From Oryzobacter telluris (GTDB lineage Bacteria > Actinomycetota > Actinomycetes > Actinomycetales > Dermatophilaceae), in assembly GCF_043099285.1 (NCBI RefSeq), contig NZ_CP170723.1, positions 2,418,001 to 2,482,000 on the forward strand: DNA of 64,000 bases, written 5' to 3'. Shown here in pieces: positions 59,284 through 64,000 of this stretch. The position numbers and the translations under genes were made by a program. Position 1 is the first letter of the stretch. Each line of letters starts with the position of its first letter. A model generated the notes under the pieces. That model searched no databases and was not told where the DNA came from. It saw nothing but the letters and a program-made list of their open reading frames with translations.

Positions 59284-60540
59284 TCAGGATAAATCCCCAC
59301 GTCGCCGTGCGGAAGCGGATGCGTCACGTTCGACCAGACTGGCTGGTCGAACGGCTCCCGAACCGAAGCGTGAACGGGCCCGGTCGACCGCCCGGTCGGC
59401 GTCTCGCCACCCGTGCTCGGGCTCACCGATGACCCCCTGGATGGGCGCCTCGGCGACGTCGACGAGGCCGGTCATCCGCACCCCGACGAGGCGGATCCGT
59501 GCTCGCTGCAGGCCCAGGGCGTCGAAGAGGGACACCGCGGCGGTGTGGATGGCGCGCCCGCTGTCGGTGGGTTCGCGCAGCGTCCTGGCCCGGGTGATGG
59601 TCGTGAAGTCGCTGAACCTCACCTTGAGGGTCACGGTCTTGCCCGTGAGACCGGCCGCGCGCATCCGGGCCGCCGTGCGCTCGCTGAGGCCGAGGAGGCG
59701 GCGGTGGATCTCGGTCGCGTCGTCGATGTCGGCGTCGAAGGTCTGGTCGCTGCCGACGCTCTTCTCCTTGACCTCGCGCTCGACGCCGCGCGGGTCGCGG
59801 CCCCACGACAGCTCGTGGAGGTGACGGCCGCTGGCCTCCCCCAGCCCGCGCACGAGGGTGTCGACGGGGGTGTGGGCGATGTCGGCGACCGTGCGCAGGC
59901 CCAGGCGCAGCAGCGCCTCCTCGGTGCGCTCGCCGACGCCCCACAGGGCCCCGACCGGCAGCTGCTGGACGAACGGGACGACCTCGTCGCGCGGGACGAC
60001 GACCATGCCGTCGGGCTTGGCCAGGCCCGAGGCGAGCTTGGCGACGAACTTCGAGGGGGCGACGCCGACCGAGCACGTGATGCCCTGCTCGTCGTGGACG
60101 GTGTCCCGGATCTGCTGGCCGATGGTGGCGGGGCTGCCGAGGCGCCGCACCGCGCCGGAGACGTCGAGGAACGCCTCGTCGAGGGAGAGCGGCTCGACGA
60201 CGGGGGTGACCGAGTGGAACACCTCCATCACCGCGGCGGAGATCGTGGAGTACAGGCCGGGCTCGGGGGGCAGGACCGTGGCCTGCGGGCACAGCCGGCG
60301 GGCCCGTGCCATCGGCATGGCGCTGGTGACCCCGAACCGGCGGGCCTCGTAGGTGGCCGACAGCACGACACCGCGGTTGCCGCCACCGATGATGACGGGG
60401 GTGCCGACGAGCTCGGGGTGCGCCAGGAGGCTGGCGGACGCGTAGAAGGCGTCCATGTCGACGTGCAGGACGGTGCAGCCGGTGTCGTCGGGCGGCTCGC
60501 TGGACGCCCGGTCGGGGAGGGCGAACTGGCGGCGGCTCAT
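59284..60540 (-). CDS. dinB: DNA polymerase IV (Y-family translesion polymerase)
   Basis: DinB copies damaged templates with low fidelity. 418 residues: the catalytic acids are in VLHVDMDAFYASASLLAHPE (24-43) and VEPLSLDEAFLDVSG. GVAPSKFVAKLASGLAKPDG and LWGVGERTEEALLRLGLRTV (thumb helix-hairpin-helix) and VSLFDALGLQRARIRLVGVR (little finger) complete the polymerase. No beta-clamp motif was confidently located; the C-terminus ends in an Arg/Ala/Ser-rich tail. It is downstream of a methyltransferase and dnaE2 on the same strand, within 18 and 42 bases, so a mutagenesis operon is likely. No SOS box was seen between these genes. Confidence 0.93.
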   Translation of the reverse strand: MSRRQFALPDRASSEPPDDTGCTVLHVDMDAFYASASLLAHPELVGTPVIIGGGNRGVVLSATYEARRFGVTSAMPMARARRLCPQATVLPPEPGLYSTISAAVMEVFHSVTPVVEPLSLDEAFLDVSGAVRRLGSPATIGQQIRDTVHDEQGITCSVGVAPSKFVAKLASGLAKPDGMVVVPRDEVVPFVQQLPVGALWGVGERTEEALLRLGLRTVADIAHTPVDTLVRGLGEASGRHLHELSWGRDPRGVEREVKEKSVGSDQTFDADIDDATEIHRRLLGLSERTAARMRAAGLTGKTVTLKVRFSDFTTITRARTLREPTDSGRAIHTAAVSLFDALGLQRARIRLVGVRMTGLVDVAEAPIQGVIGEPEHGWRDADRAVDRARSRFGSGAVRPASLVERDASASARRRGDLS

Positions 60541-60558
60541 CGGTGGACCCCGGCGGGC

Positions 60559-61347
60559 TCAGTCGCGGGTGGCGAGGACGTGCCGGACGCTGCCGAGCGC
60601 GCCGAGGAGGGCGGCGTGGGTGGGGTGGGTGCTCGCGACGGCCTCGAGGGAGAGCAGCGCGGTGCGGTCGGCCTCGGAGTCGACGAGGGCCGAGGGGACG
60701 AGGTCGCTGAAGATCCGCACGCCGTGGCTGTCGACCGGGGTGAGGCCGTGGGCGGCGAGGAGCTCGAGGACGCCGGACTCGTCGAAGCGGCGGGGTGCGG
60801 GGTCGTCGTCGCCCCAGCGGCCGTCGGGGCGCTCGAGGATGGCCTGGGCGCGGGCGAACTGCCCGGCGAGGGCGCGGGCGAGGGCCGCCGGGAGGCGCTG
60901 CGCGACGACGAGGCTGAAGGTGCCCCCGGGTGCGAGGACGGCCGCGAGGTTGGCGACGGCGGTGGCGGGGTCGTCGACGACCTCGAGGGTGCCGTGGAGG
61001 CAGACGAGGTCGTAGGACGCGCGCTCGCCGTCGGGGCCGGGCTGGGCCACGGTGTCGGTGTCGCCCTGGACGGGGTGGACCCGCGCGGAGGTGCCGGTCT
61101 CGGCGGCGCGGCGGCGCAGCGAGGCGAGGGCGTCGGGGCTGGGGTCGACGACGGTGACGTCATGGCCCGCGGCGGCGAGCGGCACGGCCGTGCCCCCGGT
61201 GCCGCCGCCGACGTCGAGGACGCGCAGCGGGCGCCCGAGCTCGGCGCTGCGGCGCTCGGCGAGGGCGTCGAGGGCGGCCTGGACCGCGACGGTGCGCAGG
61301 CCCGGCTGGGCGGGCGCCCGGCGGGTTCGGGCGCGGTCGTCGGCCAC
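60559..61347 (-). CDS. SAM-dependent methyltransferase between dinB and dnaE2
   Basis: A 262-residue Rossmann methyltransferase: LRVLDVGGGTGGTAVPLAAA (motif I), VTVVDPSPDALASLRRRAAE (motif II), YDLVCLHGTLEVVDDPATAV and LAPGGTFSLVVAQRLPAALA. The layout resembles SmtA/UbiE-like enzymes that act on small molecules or RNA, for instance cmoM-like tRNA carboxymethyl-uridine methyltransferases, but this is only similarity of shape. GTG start at 61347. Fixed between two translesion polymerase genes at short distance, it is probably co-expressed with them. Confidence 0.8.
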   Translation of the reverse strand: MADDRARTRRAPAQPGLRTVAVQAALDALAERRSAELGRPLRVLDVGGGTGGTAVPLAAAGHDVTVVDPSPDALASLRRRAAETGTSARVHPVQGDTDTVAQPGPDGERASYDLVCLHGTLEVVDDPATAVANLAAVLAPGGTFSLVVAQRLPAALARALAGQFARAQAILERPDGRWGDDDPAPRRFDESGVLELLAAHGLTPVDSHGVRIFSDLVPSALVDSEADRTALLSLEAVASTHPTHAALLGALGSVRHVLATRD

Positions 61348-61389
61348 GGATCTGCTCCTCGGTGGGTGGGCTGGGGGGTCGTGACCACC

Positions 61390-64000
61390 CTAGTGTCCGG
61401 AGCTGCCGGGGCTCGCGTGCCACAGCTTGCGCGAGGGCAGGGCGGGCGCCTGCGCCGCCGCGGGGAGCTCGGGCACGCCCCGCCCGGACCGCGGGTCGGC
61501 GCCGGGGGGACGGATGTCGGCGTACGGCGACTGCTTGAACCCCGAGGCGTGGACGAGGACGCGGCGCCCGGTGCGCGCGTCGTTGGCGCGGGCGGCCTCC
61601 TCGGCGGCCTCGGCGCGGGCCCGGGCGTCGGACTCCCCCGCCGTGACCGCCGCCCGCACGGCCGGCAGCCCCCCGAGCTGCCAGGAGTCCCAGAGCGCCG
61701 CGAGCTCCCAGGCGCCGGTGGCGCGGATCGAGACACCGCGGTCGCCGGTGCGGCGCAGCACCCCGCGGACGAGGAGCAGCCACGAGTGGAAGACGACCCC
61801 CGCGTAGGGGCCCTGGACGTCCTCGAAGAAGGTGCAGTCGGAGGGCCCGGTGCCGTCGTCGAGGGTGAGGAAGACGACGCGCCGCCCCGAGCGCACCGGT
61901 GGCGTCTGGGTGGCGACCTTCACTCCGGCGACCCACACCTCGCTGCGGCTGCGGCTGCCGAGGAGGTCGCGGCTGCGGGTGACGCCGAGCGCCCGCAGCA
62001 GCGGGGCGTAGAACTCGACGACGTGGGCCGAGACGTCGAGGCCGAGGACGTCGAGCTCGGCGCGGACCCGCTCGGGGCCGGTCATCTCGGGCAGCCCGGC
62101 CCCCGCGACGAGGCGCGGCCGGTCGCCGAGGTCGAGGGTCAGCTGGGTGGGCTGCCGGTCGGCGGGGACCACGGCCCGGGCCGCCTGCGACTGGGCCGCG
62201 GCGCGGTGGCGGACGTCGAGGCCCGCGGCCTCGAGCTCGCGCGGCTGGCTGACCGGGATGGCGCGCCGCCGGCTCGAGCGCGACGGGCCGGCGCCCGAGC
62301 GCTCCCACCGCTCGAGCTCGGCGACGTGGAGCAGCAGGTCGCGGCGGGTGACCCGGCCGCGCCGACCGAGCCCGGTGCCGCCCATCCCGTGGAGGGAGTC
62401 GAAGGCGCCGGCGAGGACGAGCCGCTCGACGACCGGGCGGCTGACCCGGGCGCGGGCCCAGAAGTCACCGAGGTCGGTGTAGGGCCGGCCCGCGACGACC
62501 CGGGCGACCTCGGCCTCGCTGATCCCCTTGACGTCGGCGAGCGAGAGCCGGATGCCGAAGGGCTGGCGGGACCGCCGCCACGCGGGGAGCACGGCGTCGG
62601 CGCGGTCGGAGGCGGCGTCCTCGGCGTCGTCGGCGACGGACCGGGTGGGCGGGTCGATGTCGTCGGGGACGGGCGCGGCCTCGTCGACCCGCTCGACCCG
62701 GTAGGTGTCGTCGCAGGCGTTGACGTCGAGCCCGAGGACGGGGATGCCGAAGGAGCGGGCGTCATCGAGGATGAGCCGCTTCGGGTACATGCCGGGGTCG
62801 TGGGTGAGGACCCCGGCGAGGAAGGCCGCCGGGTGGTGGGTCTTCAGCCACGCCGAGTGGAAGGTGGGCAGGGCGAAGGCGGCGGCGTGCGCCTTGCAGA
62901 AGCCGAAGCTCGCGAAGGACTTCAGGACCTCCCAGATGCGGTCGCGCTCGACGGGGGTGTAGCCGCGGGCCGTGGCGGCCGGGCGCCACCACGCCTCGAC
63001 CTCCTCCTGGCCCTTCGGGGTGCCCATGCTGCGGCGCACCTCGTCGGCCTGGGCGAGGGTGACCCCGGTGGTCTCGGCGACGATGAGCAGCACCTGCTCG
63101 TGGAAGACGACGACGCCCTCGGTCTCCTCGAGGGCCGGGACGAGGCTCGGGTGGAGGTAGCGCTTCTCGCGCCAGCCGTGCCGGCTCTCGAGGAACGGGG
63201 TGATCATGTCGGACTTGACCGGCCCGGGCCGGAAGAGCGAGATGTCGACGATGAGGTCGTCGAAGCGGCTCGGCCCGAGCTTGCCGACGAGCTCGCGCTG
63301 GCCGGGGCTCTCGATCTGGAACATCCCCAGGGTGCGGGTGGTGCGGATCAGCTCGTAGGTGGCCTCGTCGTCGTGGGCGACCTGGCCCTCGTCGTCGAGG
63401 TCGACCCGCTCCCCCGTGACCCGCGCGACCTCGGCGACGGCGTGCGCCATCGCCGACTGCATCCGGATGCCGAGGACGTCGAGCTTGAGGAAGCCCAGGG
63501 TCTCGACGTCGTCCTTGTCGAACTGGGTCATCGGGAAGCCGAGCCAGCTCGCCTCGACGGGGGTGCGGTCGAGGAGCCCGGCGTTGGACAGCACGACCCC
63601 GCACGGGTGGAGGGCGATGTGGCGGGGCAGGCCGTCGAGGCCCTCGACGAGGTCGAAGAAGGTGGCCAGGCGGGGGCTGTCGAGGCCGCGGCTGCGCAGC
63701 TCGGGGAGGTCGGCGATGGCGTGGCGGGCGTCGCGGGCGCGGATGTGGGGAAACGCCTTGGCGATCTCGTCGACCTCGGTGGGCGGCATCCCGAGCGCCG
63801 CGCCGACGTCGCGCACGGCGTGGCGCACCTTGTAGGTGTCCATCATCGACACGCAGGTGACCCGCTCGGCACCGAAGCGCTGGAGCACCGCCTCGTAGAT
63901 CTCGGTGCGGCGGGCCGACTCGACGTCGACGTCGATGTCGGGGAGCTCGGCGCGCAGCGGGGAGCAGAACCGCTCCATCAGCAGGCGGTGCCGGACGGGG
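61390..64000 (-). CDS. dnaE2: Error-prone DNA polymerase III alpha subunit DnaE2 (N-terminus outside window)
   Basis: The last 870 residues of a C-family polymerase are seen; the gene runs past base 64000. Near its beginning LLMERFCSPLRAELPDIDVD holds the catalytic aspartates of the DnaE palm. KFGPSRFDDLIVD-like KLGPSRFDDLIVDISLFRPG and FHEQVLLIVAETTGVTLAQA follow, then the helix-hairpin-helix (LSLADVKGISEAEVARVVAG) and an OB domain (VVFLTLDDGTGPSDCTFFED). The short C-terminus without the replicative tau-binding region, and the link with dinB, identify DnaE2 and not the replicative DnaE1. DnaE2 is the SOS mutagenesis polymerase of Actinobacteria; imuA/imuB may lie upstream, outside. Confidence 0.92.
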   Translation of the reverse strand, partial: PVRHRLLMERFCSPLRAELPDIDVDVESARRTEIYEAVLQRFGAERVTCVSMMDTYKVRHAVRDVGAALGMPPTEVDEIAKAFPHIRARDARHAIADLPELRSRGLDSPRLATFFDLVEGLDGLPRHIALHPCGVVLSNAGLLDRTPVEASWLGFPMTQFDKDDVETLGFLKLDVLGIRMQSAMAHAVAEVARVTGERVDLDDEGQVAHDDEATYELIRTTRTLGMFQIESPGQRELVGKLGPSRFDDLIVDISLFRPGPVKSDMITPFLESRHGWREKRYLHPSLVPALEETEGVVVFHEQVLLIVAETTGVTLAQADEVRRSMGTPKGQEEVEAWWRPAATARGYTPVERDRIWEVLKSFASFGFCKAHAAAFALPTFHSAWLKTHHPAAFLAGVLTHDPGMYPKRLILDDARSFGIPVLGLDVNACDDTYRVERVDEAAPVPDDIDPPTRSVADDAEDAASDRADAVLPAWRRSRQPFGIRLSLADVKGISEAEVARVVAGRPYTDLGDFWARARVSRPVVERLVLAGAFDSLHGMGGTGLGRRGRVTRRDLLLHVAELERWERSGAGPSRSSRRRAIPVSQPRELEAAGLDVRHRAAAQSQAARAVVPADRQPTQLTLDLGDRPRLVAGAGLPEMTGPERVRAELDVLGLDVSAHVVEFYAPLLRALGVTRSRDLLGSRSRSEVWVAGVKVATQTPPVRSGRRVVFLTLDDGTGPSDCTFFEDVQGPYAGVVFHSWLLLVRGVLRRTGDRGVSIRATGAWELAALWDSWQLGGLPAVRAAVTAGESDARARAEAAEEAARANDARTGRRVLVHASGFKQSPYADIRPPGADPRSGRGVPELPAAAQAPALPSRKLWHASPGSSGH

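Noticed and set aside
59328..59352. Inverted repeat GTTCGACCAG/CTGGTCGAAC near the end of dinB, considered as SOS box
   Set aside because: The half-sites are in the opposite order (GTTCGA...TCGAAC) and it is inside the coding end of dinB; at most a weak terminator.

Overview
The window is high-GC DNA with dense, translationally coupled operons. Its marker genes are sepH, DUF3040, DUF3710, DUF4193, DUF5998 and DUF7455 family genes, an actinobacterial SOS box and paired TrkA proteins. These point to an actinobacterium, most likely order Micrococcales and perhaps close to Intrasporangiaceae. Topoisomerase IV genes (parC, parE) are present as well. No rRNA, tRNA, CRISPR array, phage or insertion sequence was seen.

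Region by region. (1) 1-9.7 kb: minus-strand epimerase (cut by the window edge), mycothiol-dependent-isomerase-like protein, methyltransferase and dxs; an AlkZ-like winged-helix protein; a decayed stretch (5.5-7.2 kb) with fragments of at least three genes; then the methionine-salvage genes mtnC-mtnB-mtnD. (2) 9.7-10.8 kb: REP-like repeats, and a small gene whose first codons are a perfect LexA box. (3) 10.8-16.8 kb: an assimilatory sulfate operon (siroheme sulfite reductase, APS reductase, ATP sulfurylase CysD/CysN, siroheme synthase). (4) 16.8-23.5 kb: a LacI-controlled module of a glycogen-debranching-type enzyme and a sugar ABC importer without its ATPase. (5) 23.6-25.5 kb: two surface proteins, one with four cysteine-less chaplin (DUF320)-like repeats and a LAQTG sortase signal. 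(6) 25.8-34.3 kb: aconitase, a 23S rRNA-type methyltransferase, and a KimA-like potassium importer divergent from two TrkA-type regulators. (7) 34.3-46.9 kb: housekeeping genes (dut, inositol monophosphatase family, ferrochelatase, sepH, thymidine kinase, a phosphodiesterase, a GNAT/acyl-CoA-synthetase-like protein acetyltransferase). (8) 46.9-57.7 kb: parC and parE converge on an alpha-glucoside-type ABC operon with its own LacI regulator and an amino acid permease. (9) 57.7-64 kb: small membrane and zinc-ribbon proteins, then dinB, a methyltransferase and dnaE2 (cut by the window edge), a translesion/mutagenesis cluster.

Together the window couples nutrient acquisition (sulfate, sulfur salvage, two oligosaccharide importers, potassium, amino acids) to core functions. 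The most interesting material is the chaplin-like surface pair with its structured intergenic RNA, the SOS-box gene, the mosaic pseudogene, the LacI regulator that apparently starts at ATC, and several unusually perfect palindromes. Function calls rest on recognisable motifs read by eye; no database search was run.
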